Of a DNA stretch of 64,000 nucleotides, positions 24,657-34,453 are shown piece by piece. A program made the position numbers and the translations under genes. The DNA comes from Lacrimispora xylanisolvens. GTDB lineage: Bacteria > Bacillota > Clostridia > Lachnospirales > Lachnospiraceae. The notes below the pieces were generated by a model. The model was given only the letters and a program-made list of their open reading frames with translations. It ran no database searches and was not told where the DNA came from. How positions within the stretch are numbered: the stretch's first letter is position 1; each line of letters opens with the position of its first letter. Location of the stretch: positions 124,001 to 188,000 of the forward strand of contig NZ_PTJA01000010.1 in the NCBI RefSeq assembly GCF_002934545.1, in the 5' to 3' direction.

Positions 24657-27600
24657 TTATAAAATTAAACGCAATGTTTTTATTTCAAATGGAGCAAAAT
24701 TCAGGAGGATCTCACTTTTATTCTCTAAAAGTTTCACAGGCAGTGTGGTTGTGGATGATATGGTTTCTTCCATTGTAGTTTCCCACAATTTGCTGATTTT
24801 AAAACCAGCTTTTATCGAGCAGGATGTATGCCTTCCAAATGCCTCATAAAATCTTAAGATCAAATGATTTTCCCCGTCTTCTGCCATTTTAACGGTCTCC
24901 AGAATCACATTATCTGACGAAATACTGAAATATTCTTTCCTACCTGCCCCTTTTCCCCAGAATTTAAGCGGACTGTTCAGCTGCATTCCTTCACGAACCA
25001 CACCGCTGTCCGCAAAATCACTGCTTTTTACATAAAAGGAGTAAGTAAATTCCTGCATCCCTTTATCTGCATACATATCCGGCCATACAGGTGCTTTTAA
25101 CAAGGTCAGTTCCATCGCATTCCCGTCCGTACTGATTCCGTACTTGGAATCATTGAGCACGGCTGCTGTTCTTCCGGGCTCTGTCATTGCAGTATAACGG
25201 TTGTTGCACACCTCATACCGGTCTGCATCATAACGGCGGCTGCGGTGAGTGGGCCGTTTCACATATCCAAACTGTATTTCTTCCAAAGCTTCCTCTGCCC
25301 GGATCGTAACCGGAAATGAAGTCTTTAACAGCTTGTGGGTTTCCTGCCAGTCAATCTCTGTTGCGAAATCGATCCGCCTGCTGTGATAAGACAAAGAGAT
25401 TCTCTGGGTCATGGCTGACTTATGAATCTGCCGTTTTACAAGAAGAACCACTTTTAAAGGGCCTGTCTCCTCAATGGTGATCACTGCATCCTGACTGAGT
25501 TTCACTGGCACATCTTTATAAAAAGAGCTGATTTCCCATGCATCATAATCCACATTGATATCCTGATAAAGAAGAAATTCATTTGCAATTCCGTCAACAA
25601 ATTCCGTTTTGCTATCCCGCTCCAGTACGCTTCTTACCTGGCCAATGTCATCAATGGTTACTCTTAAAAGCTGGTTTTCCAAAATAAAGAATCCGTTTTC
25701 TTCATAGATTCTGCAAGTATCTTTCAAAATTGCACCGCTGTTTTCTTCAATCTGGGCATAACCGCAGGAAGGTACCTTTACGGGTATCAGCAATTGATCT
25801 CCCATTCTCTGGCTTACCGGCAATCTGCCACAGCTGATTAACGCTTCTCCTTCTTCCAGGGGAATCTCCACCAGTTCTTCCCGCTCCCAGGAAAGTGAGT
25901 TAAACACCAGGAGACCGTCTGCATTTGGACCAGTGAGCTTCTTCTTTGCTTCCTCGTAAAGACAGAGTGTGCTTTCTCCAGCTTCTTTTAACTGGGCTAG
26001 TGCATCCTCATAAACTCTGGTGATGGAAGTTCCCGGTATAATATCATGGAACTGATTAAACAGAAGGACTTTCCACAAGGCTTCCAGTTCTTCTCTTTTA
26101 TTCTCACCGCTCTTTACAATACATGCAATGGCATTAAGCATCTCCGCCTCCCGGAGCTTCCGTTCCATCAAACGGTTTTCCTTCTTAATCCGTGCCTGGG
26201 ACGTATAGGTTCCTCTATGCCACGGAAGGTATAGTTCCCCTCTGTAAACCTCTTTTACAGAGTTTTCTTCTTCCAGTCTTTCAAAGAATTTAACCGGACT
26301 TTCCATGCATGTGCGGGGCGCGCCTTCCAAATCCTTCACCCGTTTTGCAACCTCTGCCATCTCTCTGGTGGCTCCGCCGCCGCCGTCGCCGAATCCAAAC
26401 GGAAAAATAAAGGTATCAATATTTTCCTGCTGCACCCGGTCTTCCTCCCATCTGGTAATCAGATCAAGGGGATCCAGCCTTGCATTGTTCTTTTTATAAA
26501 AATGGGTCAGGATTCTGGTTCCATCGATTCCTTCCCACCAAAAATTATTATAAGGGAATACATCGCAGCCCTTCAGTGCTCTGGCCATCTTCTGAGTTGC
26601 AAAATAACGGATTCCACAGCCTTTCATAATCTGGGGCAGCTGTCCGTTAAAGCCGAAGCAGTCCGGCAGCCAGACCATAACACTTTCTATCCCAAGTTCT
26701 TTTCGAAACCACTTTCTTCCGTACAGGCACTGGCGTATGAGGCTCTCTCCCGATACCAGATTGGTATCAGGTTCCACATACATGCCGCCCTCAGGGATAA
26801 AGGATCCCTCTTCTACTTTCTTTAAAAGGCGACCATACAACTCAGGATAATGTTCTTTCACATTCTCCATAATCGGTGGCTCACATAAGAGAAATTTATA
26901 ATCCTCATATTCATCGGATAAGGCAATCTGGGTGGATAGCGTTCTTGCACATTTGCGCTTTGTCTCTTCCCATGGCCACAGCCATGCCAGATCCAGATGG
27001 GATTGTCCGAAAATGGTAAACTCCGGAGCCGTTGATCCGTTTACACAGGAAAGAAGTGGCGCCAGTTTTTTTCTGGCCTCACGAAACGATTCATTTCGCC
27101 CTTCCCGGTCCAGTTCAAAGTCAGCTGTAAATGTAAATTCCAAAAGTCCCTGATTTATTTTCATTGCTCTTAAGGATTTAGGATCAAGCCCCTCAGAAAG
27201 CTTGCTTAAGGTAAATACATCCATAAGCAGCTGAAATGCATCTTCGTTCCAGATTCCAAAATCCGAATCTCCTACTTTAACCTGAAACTCCGGTGGTTCC
27301 GGAACCGCAGTACGAAAATCAGGGCATGGTCCGCCCTTTTCCAGTCTCGGTCCATGCCCTGCATAGCTTTCTGCCACAACAAAAAAACGCTCACCTGCCA
27401 TTGCATGGCGTGTCAGTGTAATTCCATCGTGCTTTAAATCTCTGGAACCTGCCGTTTTCCCATTTACCCATAAAAGCATCTCACCGCCTACCTCCGGGTG
27501 AAGAAAAATCCGCTTTCCCTCCGCCTCTTTCGGCATAACGATCTCTGTTAAAAACCAGCCGTATTCCCATTTGCTGCCCCAGGGGGTTCCCTGAGGCATG

Positions 27601-27755
27601 GGGTAAAACTCCTGTTTTAGTGCCTCCTCATAAGAGAAATGCTCTTTTGTCGTAAAACCGGTAAAAGTCACTGATGAAAGTCTTTCAAATAAATGGTTTT
27701 TTAATTCTTCCATCCATATTTGAATCCGTCCGTTTCGTTCTGCAGCAAGCTCCAT
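24657..27755 (-). CDS. Alpha-mannosidase, GH38 family (copy 1)
   Basis: 1032 aa from ATG 27755, which has GGGAGG eight bases upstream (the ATG at 27761 is only two bases from it). Removes non-reducing alpha-mannose residues. Zinc-binding and catalytic motifs: GQSHLDLAWLWPW near 265, WLPDCFGFNGQLPQ near 375 (nucleophile Asp), FGFGDGGGG, and QFHDIIPGTSITRVYEDA near 575. C-terminal beta domains follow. No signal peptide. Lies 119 bp downstream of a second GH38 gene; the two have quite different sequences, so they likely cut different linkages. Confidence 0.9.
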   Translation of the reverse strand: MELAAERNGRIQIWMEELKNHLFERLSSVTFTGFTTKEHFSYEEALKQEFYPMPQGTPWGSKWEYGWFLTEIVMPKEAEGKRIFLHPEVGGEMLLWVNGKTAGSRDLKHDGITLTRHAMAGERFFVVAESYAGHGPRLEKGGPCPDFRTAVPEPPEFQVKVGDSDFGIWNEDAFQLLMDVFTLSKLSEGLDPKSLRAMKINQGLLEFTFTADFELDREGRNESFREARKKLAPLLSCVNGSTAPEFTIFGQSHLDLAWLWPWEETKRKCARTLSTQIALSDEYEDYKFLLCEPPIMENVKEHYPELYGRLLKKVEEGSFIPEGGMYVEPDTNLVSGESLIRQCLYGRKWFRKELGIESVMVWLPDCFGFNGQLPQIMKGCGIRYFATQKMARALKGCDVFPYNNFWWEGIDGTRILTHFYKKNNARLDPLDLITRWEEDRVQQENIDTFIFPFGFGDGGGGATREMAEVAKRVKDLEGAPRTCMESPVKFFERLEEENSVKEVYRGELYLPWHRGTYTSQARIKKENRLMERKLREAEMLNAIACIVKSGENKREELEALWKVLLFNQFHDIIPGTSITRVYEDALAQLKEAGESTLCLYEEAKKKLTGPNADGLLVFNSLSWEREELVEIPLEEGEALISCGRLPVSQRMGDQLLIPVKVPSCGYAQIEENSGAILKDTCRIYEENGFFILENQLLRVTIDDIGQVRSVLERDSKTEFVDGIANEFLLYQDINVDYDAWEISSFYKDVPVKLSQDAVITIEETGPLKVVLLVKRQIHKSAMTQRISLSYHSRRIDFATEIDWQETHKLLKTSFPVTIRAEEALEEIQFGYVKRPTHRSRRYDADRYEVCNNRYTAMTEPGRTAAVLNDSKYGISTDGNAMELTLLKAPVWPDMYADKGMQEFTYSFYVKSSDFADSGVVREGMQLNSPLKFWGKGAGRKEYFSISSDNVILETVKMAEDGENHLILRFYEAFGRHTSCSIKAGFKISKLWETTMEETISSTTTLPVKLLENKSEILLNFAPFEIKTLRLIL

Positions 27756-27879
27756 CTGCATATCCTCCCTTTTCTCATACAGTTATATTGCACCATTATA
27801 TGATATCTCACAGGCAGTGACTATGCATAGTTTGTCAAGTTACTGTATATCTTTTGCAAATCTTGCAAAAATATAATTC

Positions 27880-30800
27880 CTACAATTGAATCTTTATGGT
27901 TTTTATTTCATATGGCTTAAAGGTAAGTGCAATCCGTCCGTTTTCTGCCGGAACCTTATTAGTCTCCTCTTCCATACAGTTGCATTCACTGATCTGTGCA
28001 CCCTCTGTCATGGAGAATGTTACGTGGGTATTGGTCCGCATGCCATAAGACTCATAGAAACGTACAATCAGTCCATCCCCATCTTCGGAACGCTTCACTG
28101 TATCAGCCAGTATATTTTCATTCTCAATTTCTAAGAAGGAACAGGACAGAACACCATTTCCCTTAATTTCAGTAGAAATCAGAGGACAGTTTAAGTCATA
28201 CGCTTCCTGTATTACTCTGCCAGTACGGAAATCTCCTTTATGAGGCAGCAGAGAATAGGTAAATGTATGCTCTCCCTGATCTGCATCCGGATTTGGGAAT
28301 ATGCCGGATTTTAATAACGTAAGGCGGATAACAGAATCATGAACGTCATAACCATATTTGCAGTCATTTAAAACAGCGGCACCATAGCCTGCTTCTGAAA
28401 CATCCGCCCATTTATGGGCACATACTTCAAATCTTGCCTGATCCCAGGTGGTATTTTTGTGAGTCGGCCGGCTTACATTACCAAACTGAATGTCGTAATT
28501 GGCCTCGTTGCACAGAATGTCCAGAGGGAAGGCAGTCTTTAACAGCATCTGATGCTCATTCCAGTCAATTCTGGTCTTGAAATCAATTCTCTTTGTATGG
28601 CTGTAAAAGCAGATCTGCTGTTCAATAACAGAATCCATGAATTTCCGTTTTACAAGTACCACTGCTCTGACCGGGCCATTTTCTAACAGCTTCATTTCTG
28701 TTACATCATTTACCTGCCACTGTTTCTCCTCAAAGGTAGAATCAATATTCCATGCATCAAATTCCAGTGGCCGGTCTTCAAATACAAGCAGCTCATTTCC
28801 CGCTTTTCCTTCCTTTAACAGACTTCGTTCTTCTGTTCTGTCATAGATTCGGGATAGATTTCCTGCCTGATCAAATTCCACCTCATAGTATGGGCTGACT
28901 GCCTTTATCACAGCTCCCTCTTTCCCGCAATCCACAGAGGTAAATACGGACTCTGCCTTCTCCAGGGAATCACCTGCAGAAAGTACCGTCACACCCTTTG
29001 ATGGCACAGCCTCAGCCAATGCGATCATGTGCCCATCAAAGGTTTGCTGGGTGAGCGCTGAAAGATTCTTAACCCCAGTCTCAAACTCAACAATTCCGGT
29101 TCTTTTAAAGCTTAGAGAGTTCCACACTGCAAGGGCAGTGGGGTTCTTCCTGTCGCATTCAAATCCAGATATCTTCAAAATACTGTCATGGCTCTGATTG
29201 ATTATATCAAGATCAGATTCCATGATTTTCTTGTACTGAACCTCAGAATCCTCATATACCTCCTTGATGGATGAGCCTGGAAGAATGTCATGAAACTGGT
29301 TTAACAACAGAAGCTTCCAGTTTTCATCCAGCTGACTCTTGGGATACTCCACGCTTTTGGTAATAAGAGATTGAAGAACTGAGTAAAATTCTGCATCGCC
29401 GTTTAAAAACTCACAGGTTCTGTTGTATTTTTTATTCTTTGCCATGGATGTATAAGTTCCCCGGTGGAATTCCAGATACAATTCACCTGCCCAAACAGGA
29501 AGCCGTTTTTTATCCAGTTCCTCTTCCAGCTTGTGAAAGAAGTCCTTAACAAAGGTCTGTTCGGTTCTTGGACAGCGGGCCACATTCCGTTCCATTCTCC
29601 GGCTCTGTTCCAGCATTTCTTCAGTTGGGCCGCCGCCTCCGTCACCGTATCCATAACAGGTCAGTACTTCACGGCTGACATCCTTGTTTTGAAATCTCTG
29701 CCAGGTCCCCATAATCTGTTTGGGATCCTGTCTGCCGTTGTAGGTGGTACTGTAGCCTCTGGATGGCTGGCCGTTTTTATAATAATCCTTGGTTGATATC
29801 AGATAGGTTAAAACTTCACTGCCGTCAATTCCGCGCCAAACAAAGGTATCATAGGGAAACTGATTATACTCGTTCCAGCCAAGCTTTGTTGTCATAAAAT
29901 AAGACAATCCCGACTGCTTCATAATCTGTGGAATGGCAGCGCTGTAGCCAAATACATCCGGAAGCCAGAGCACTTCGTTTACAGGGCCGGAAAGTTCCTT
30001 TTCGAAGAATCTTCTTCCATACAGAATATGACGGACTAAGGATTCACCTGATGCTAAGTTGCAGTCCGGTTCCAGCCACATGGCACCTTCCGTCTCCCAG
30101 CGTCCCTCTTTTATTTTTTCCTTTATTTCTTCAAAAAGCTCCGGAGCCTCTTCTTTTACAAATTCGTAAAGCTGGGGCTGGCTGGACATAAATTTGTATT
30201 CCGGATACCGCTCCATCAGATTCAGTACTGTGCGGAAACTTCTGACTGCTTTTTGTCTTGTCTGTTTTAACGGCCATTTCCATGCGACATCGATATGAGT
30301 ATGCCCGATGCTGTGAACAGTCACCGGATTTTCCGGTCTGTCTTTATAGTAGGCATTCATAAGGAATTCATCTGCTTCTTTTACGGATATAAAGAACTGT
30401 CTGGAATGGGGTCTGGTAAAGTCAATCCGTTTCACTGCCTCTGACAGAACCTTAAATCCCTCAATCTGCTCTAAGTCATCTTCTTCCAGAAGATCAGCTG
30501 CTTCAAATGGTACTGCAAGATCATAATAGAGCTTTGCTACCTCTTCTTCGTAGGCTCCGATTTCCAGATGAAAGAAATTAGTACGGCCGGAGCTGTTGGA
30601 ATAGGCATAAAATGCCAGCTCGTGTGTTTCTCCCTCGTTTGCATGTTCTGTCACAATAAAATCCTGATGGTTCATATCCATGGTTCCGGAATGCTTTCCG
30701 TCAAAAAACACCATGATTTGAGGATTGTCTGTGTTCCAGATATCGGTTGCTCCCGTGTTTAAAACGGCTCTTACCTGCGCTCCTTTTAAATCAGACGGTA

Positions 30801-31017
30801 CCGTAATACGGGTCTTAAACCAGTAATGCCGATCCGATCCTCCCCAGGTCTCATCCCTGCCAAAAGACTCCCAATTTAAAATGCTGCTGTCAAACTCTTC
30901 TTTCCACTCATAACTTCCGGGGCTGATCCACATTTCTTCTGCCGGTTTTAAATTGGAATAGCATAGCGGTTTCAGTGCTTCCAGCGCCGCCAATAATCTG
31001 TTTCTGATCGGATTCAT
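27880..31017 (-). CDS. Alpha-mannosidase, GH38 family (copy 2)
   Basis: 1045 aa. Motifs GHTHIDVAWKWPL near 240, WLPDVFGYSAAIPQ near 355, YGYGDGGGG near 455 and QFHDILPGSSIKEVYEDS near 575 match GH38. Same overall architecture as copy 1 but only moderate similarity. Start after AAGGTGG. An intrinsic terminator lies between it and the upstream ABC permease gene, so the two mannosidases may have their own promoter or depend on read-through. Cytoplasmic. Confidence 0.9.
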   Translation of the reverse strand: MNPIRNRLLAALEALKPLCYSNLKPAEEMWISPGSYEWKEEFDSSILNWESFGRDETWGGSDRHYWFKTRITVPSDLKGAQVRAVLNTGATDIWNTDNPQIMVFFDGKHSGTMDMNHQDFIVTEHANEGETHELAFYAYSNSSGRTNFFHLEIGAYEEEVAKLYYDLAVPFEAADLLEEDDLEQIEGFKVLSEAVKRIDFTRPHSRQFFISVKEADEFLMNAYYKDRPENPVTVHSIGHTHIDVAWKWPLKQTRQKAVRSFRTVLNLMERYPEYKFMSSQPQLYEFVKEEAPELFEEIKEKIKEGRWETEGAMWLEPDCNLASGESLVRHILYGRRFFEKELSGPVNEVLWLPDVFGYSAAIPQIMKQSGLSYFMTTKLGWNEYNQFPYDTFVWRGIDGSEVLTYLISTKDYYKNGQPSRGYSTTYNGRQDPKQIMGTWQRFQNKDVSREVLTCYGYGDGGGGPTEEMLEQSRRMERNVARCPRTEQTFVKDFFHKLEEELDKKRLPVWAGELYLEFHRGTYTSMAKNKKYNRTCEFLNGDAEFYSVLQSLITKSVEYPKSQLDENWKLLLLNQFHDILPGSSIKEVYEDSEVQYKKIMESDLDIINQSHDSILKISGFECDRKNPTALAVWNSLSFKRTGIVEFETGVKNLSALTQQTFDGHMIALAEAVPSKGVTVLSAGDSLEKAESVFTSVDCGKEGAVIKAVSPYYEVEFDQAGNLSRIYDRTEERSLLKEGKAGNELLVFEDRPLEFDAWNIDSTFEEKQWQVNDVTEMKLLENGPVRAVVLVKRKFMDSVIEQQICFYSHTKRIDFKTRIDWNEHQMLLKTAFPLDILCNEANYDIQFGNVSRPTHKNTTWDQARFEVCAHKWADVSEAGYGAAVLNDCKYGYDVHDSVIRLTLLKSGIFPNPDADQGEHTFTYSLLPHKGDFRTGRVIQEAYDLNCPLISTEIKGNGVLSCSFLEIENENILADTVKRSEDGDGLIVRFYESYGMRTNTHVTFSMTEGAQISECNCMEEETNKVPAENGRIALTFKPYEIKTIKIQL

Positions 31018-31047
31018 TCGTCATTCCACCTTTTGTCTTAAATTTTA

Positions 31048-31091
31048 AAAAAGGCAGGAAACACCGCATATGCGGGTCTCCCACCTAAAAA
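31048..31091 (-). terminator. Terminator between ABC operon and GH38 gene
   Basis: Long imperfect stem around CCGCATATGCGG, followed on the minus strand by TGCCTTTTTT. Confidence 0.65.
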
Positions 31092-31097
31092 GCCTTA

Positions 31098-31952
31098 TTA
31101 GCCCTTTATTCCTGTAGAGGCGATTCCTTCCACCAGATATTTCTGCATAGTCAAGAAAATAACGAAGATCGGAATCAAAGATAAAGTTGCCATTGCAAAC
31201 ATTGCACCCCAGTCGGAACCAGCTGTCGGATCTGAGAACATCTTTAATGCATAGCTGACCGGATATTTTAATGGATCGCTTAAATAAAGCAAAGCTGCAA
31301 GGAAGTCATCCCATCTCCACATGAAGGAGAAAATAGCGCTTGTAACCAGAGATGGCTTCACGAGGGGAAGAATGATCCGGTAAAATATGGAGTAGATCGT
31401 ACAACCGTCCATTCTGGCAGCCTCGTCCAAATCAATGGGAATACCCCTGATAAACTGAACATTTAAGAAGATAAAAAAGCCCTGTCCAAAAAACTGCGGT
31501 ACAATAATGGGAAGATAACTTCCAACCCAGCCCATTTTATTAAAGATAATGTACTGCGGAATCATGATAACCTGGAAAGGCAGCATCATTGCGAGAAGCA
31601 TACACGCAAACCAGAAGCCTTTAAACTTAAAGTCAATTCTTGCAAATCCGTATCCTACAACAGCAGAGGAAATAACGGCTCCTACTGTGGATAAACCTGC
31701 AATTACAAAGGAATTCTTAAAAAATGTTCCAAAACCATAACCTGCAAAGCCTTTCCAGCCCACCTTATAGTTTTCAAAAGAAAAGTGTTCGGGCAAAAGG
31801 CTGGCAGCAGTCCGGAAAATCTCATTGGTATTTTTAAAGGAACTCATCACCATCCATACAAGCGGATATATCATAACACATGCAAATAAAAAGGTAAATA
31901 CATGATAAATCGCTGTGGTGACAAATTTTCTTTCCTGATATCCTGTTTTCAT
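31098..31952 (-). CDS. Sugar ABC transporter permease (MsmG-like)
   Basis: 284 aa, six predicted membrane segments, EAA loop EAARMDGCTIYSIFYRI near residue 185. Third gene of a binding protein-permease-permease unit. Typical partner of an MsmF-type permease. Confidence 0.9.
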   Translation of the reverse strand: MKTGYQERKFVTTAIYHVFTFLFACVMIYPLVWMVMSSFKNTNEIFRTAASLLPEHFSFENYKVGWKGFAGYGFGTFFKNSFVIAGLSTVGAVISSAVVGYGFARIDFKFKGFWFACMLLAMMLPFQVIMIPQYIIFNKMGWVGSYLPIIVPQFFGQGFFIFLNVQFIRGIPIDLDEAARMDGCTIYSIFYRIILPLVKPSLVTSAIFSFMWRWDDFLAALLYLSDPLKYPVSYALKMFSDPTAGSDWGAMFAMATLSLIPIFVIFLTMQKYLVEGIASTGIKG

Positions 31953-31958
31953 ATTTCA

Positions 31959-32888
31959 TCACCCTTCCGCTTCGTAATGTACCCACTTTTTCTGTGTTTT
32001 GAACAGTACCAGTGTCAGCATGCCTACAACGAATACCATAAACCAGGCCATTGCACAGCCATATCCAAGCTTATTATAAGTAAAGGAATTCTGATACATG
32101 TATACGGTATAAAACAATGTGGTATCTCTTGGCTTTCCCTGGGTAATAATATAGCTTTGTGTAAATGCCATAAACCCATTGATCAGCTGGTTAATGAGAT
32201 TGAAGAAAATAGTGGGTGTCAGCATTGGAATTGTGATTTTGAAAAATCTCTGAATTCCATTGGCACCATCAACGGTAGCTGCCTCATAAAGGCTGACTGG
32301 AATCTGCTTTAAACCGGATAAAAAGATGAGCATGGAAGAACCAAACTGCCAGATTGCTAAAATAATCAGAGTCCAGATCGCTGTATCTGCTCTTCCCAGC
32401 CAAGCCAGGTCAGAGGGAAGTCCGACTATCCCTAACAGTGCGTTTACAACACCATCGCTTGCAAACATTCTCTTCCAGAGAATTGCAACAGCCACACTGG
32501 ATCCGATAATAGAAGGCAGATAATATACCGCCCTGTAAAAACCGGATAGTTTGGTGCTTTTTACTAAAAGCATGGCAACTGCTAACGCCATGATAAGCCG
32601 GAGAGGAACCGAAAACAGAACATAGTACATGGTAACACCAAATACTTTCCAGAACTTTGGATCCGCCGTAAACATCGTTTTATAATTTTCCAGTCCTATA
32701 AAAACCGGTGATTTTAATATATTGTATCTGGTGAATGAAAACCCTAAAGATAAAATCATTGGAATTGCCATAAAGGCAAGAAATCCTATAATGAAGGGCA
32801 GGATAAATACATATCCTGCAACCTTCGGTGTGTTTAAGATCTGGCCCACTGATTTTTTTCTTTTCGGGATCATTTGATTGTTCTTCAT
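31959..32888 (-). CDS. Sugar ABC transporter permease (MsmF-like)
   Basis: 309 aa, six predicted membrane segments, EAA loop EAATVDGANGIQRFFKI near residue 210. SD GGAGGGG five bases before ATG 32888. Confidence 0.9.
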   Translation of the reverse strand: MKNNQMIPKRKKSVGQILNTPKVAGYVFILPFIIGFLAFMAIPMILSLGFSFTRYNILKSPVFIGLENYKTMFTADPKFWKVFGVTMYYVLFSVPLRLIMALAVAMLLVKSTKLSGFYRAVYYLPSIIGSSVAVAILWKRMFASDGVVNALLGIVGLPSDLAWLGRADTAIWTLIILAIWQFGSSMLIFLSGLKQIPVSLYEAATVDGANGIQRFFKITIPMLTPTIFFNLINQLINGFMAFTQSYIITQGKPRDTTLFYTVYMYQNSFTYNKLGYGCAMAWFMVFVVGMLTLVLFKTQKKWVHYEAEG

Positions 32889-32913
32889 CTTATCCCCTCC
32901 AGAATTTTACCTG

Positions 32914-34266
32914 TTATTTTGCCGCTTCTTCAAGTATTTTCTTTGCTTCAGGCACAAACTGGCCAACTGCGTCGTCTGCTGTTGCATCTCCGTAACGGAC
33001 TGCTTCAGAAACTGTTTTTCCTAATGCTTCTACTTCACCTTTACCAGATGGGTCTGGAGCATCGATTGGAGTTGCGATTTCAGTTACTTTTGCAACATAA
33101 TCAAATACGGTCTGAGCTGCTGCATCTGCCTTTGGTTTGATTGCATCTGCAACTTCTGTATTGATCGGAATTCCTCTTTCAGCAAGAAGGATTTCATTAC
33201 ACTCTGTGCTGTTTGTGAACCAGTCAATGAATTTTGCTGCTTCTTCTTTATTCTTGGAAGATTCAGCAATAGAGAAGAACATACTTGGTTTTAAGTACAG
33301 TGGCTGTACTTTAGCATCTGTAATGGTTGGGAACATGGTAATTCCAAGTTCTCTGCCTGCTGTTTTGGAGATACTGATGAACTGGTTGGATAAGCTTAAA
33401 TCATTCCAGGTTGTTCCATCAATGATTGGCTTTGTCTCTACAACATCAGGATTCTTCTCTGCTAATAAATCTGCGGAAATGCTTGCATCAGATTTAGCAA
33501 ATTTTTCAATGGTGTTAAAATAAATCTTCATGGAATCTTCTTTACCAGTGCTTAATTCATCAAATAAATGAGAACCATTGGCTCTTGCCATGATCTGCAT
33601 CATGTTGATTCCGCCGTCATAAAGAGTTTTAGCACCGGTTTTCTCGCTGATGGTCTTGCCAAGGTCATAAAGCTGGTCCATTGTCAGCTGATCAGGAATG
33701 GTAACTCCTGCCTTTTCAACGACTGCTTTGTCATAAACCATCATAGGAGCGTTGCTGCCAAGGCTGAGTGCATAAGTCTTTCCGTCAACTTCTCCACTCT
33801 TAATGATGCTTTCCGGAATCTTGGAAGTATCAATCACGCCGCTGCTCATGAATTCAGATAAATCAGCAAGCTGTCCGCTCTTCTGATACTGATTTAAATA
33901 GGAGTAATCCATCTGAATGATGTCAGGAAGGTTTCCGCCTGCTGCCATAGCAGAAAGCTTGTCCCAGTAACCGGACCAGTCAGTAAACTCAACTTTGATG
34001 TCTACATTTGGGTTTTTACTCATGTAAAGATCAACTGCTTTTTTTGTTACATCGTTTCTTGTCTGATTTCCCCACCAGCAAAGGCTTAAAGAAACTTTGT
34101 CACCTGATGCTGCTGCTTTGGTATCAGTGGATGCTGCTGTGGTAGCTGCTGTGGTAGCTGCATCTGCCTTGGTTGTTTCTGTTGGCTCTGTTTTGGAGCC
34201 ACAGGCAGCTAATGATGATGCTGCAAGAATTGCTGCAAGTGTTGTTGCTAAGATTCTTTTCTTCAT
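32914..34266 (-). CDS. Sugar ABC transporter substrate-binding lipoprotein
   Basis: 450 aa from ATG 34266 (GGGAGG nine bases upstream). Signal with SLAAC, lipid Cys22, then a Thr/Ala linker and a family 1 solute-binding domain (VSLSLCWWGNQTRNDVT near 60-75). Heads the second sugar importer of the locus. A possible promoter (TTTACG, 17 bp, TAAAAT on the minus strand) lies upstream. It faces away from the YesM-type kinase gene, so the two-component system may control it. Confidence 0.88.
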   Translation of the reverse strand: MKKRILATTLAAILAASSLAACGSKTEPTETTKADAATTAATTAASTDTKAAASGDKVSLSLCWWGNQTRNDVTKKAVDLYMSKNPNVDIKVEFTDWSGYWDKLSAMAAGGNLPDIIQMDYSYLNQYQKSGQLADLSEFMSSGVIDTSKIPESIIKSGEVDGKTYALSLGSNAPMMVYDKAVVEKAGVTIPDQLTMDQLYDLGKTISEKTGAKTLYDGGINMMQIMARANGSHLFDELSTGKEDSMKIYFNTIEKFAKSDASISADLLAEKNPDVVETKPIIDGTTWNDLSLSNQFISISKTAGRELGITMFPTITDAKVQPLYLKPSMFFSIAESSKNKEEAAKFIDWFTNSTECNEILLAERGIPINTEVADAIKPKADAAAQTVFDYVAKVTEIATPIDAPDPSGKGEVEALGKTVSEAVRYGDATADDAVGQFVPEAKKILEEAAK

Positions 34267-34453
34267 TTTGCAAAACCTCCCATTTGATTTCATTAAGATA
34301 ACCACATTTTATGTCAAATATGCACAAACGTAAAGTTAAAATACGGCTTTTTATGGTTGAAAAAACAGCTTTGTGTAATTTGAGATCGTTTACCAATTTC
34401 TTTTTTTGATCTTTTACTATATAATACGATTATCTGAGAAAGGAATTCTGAAT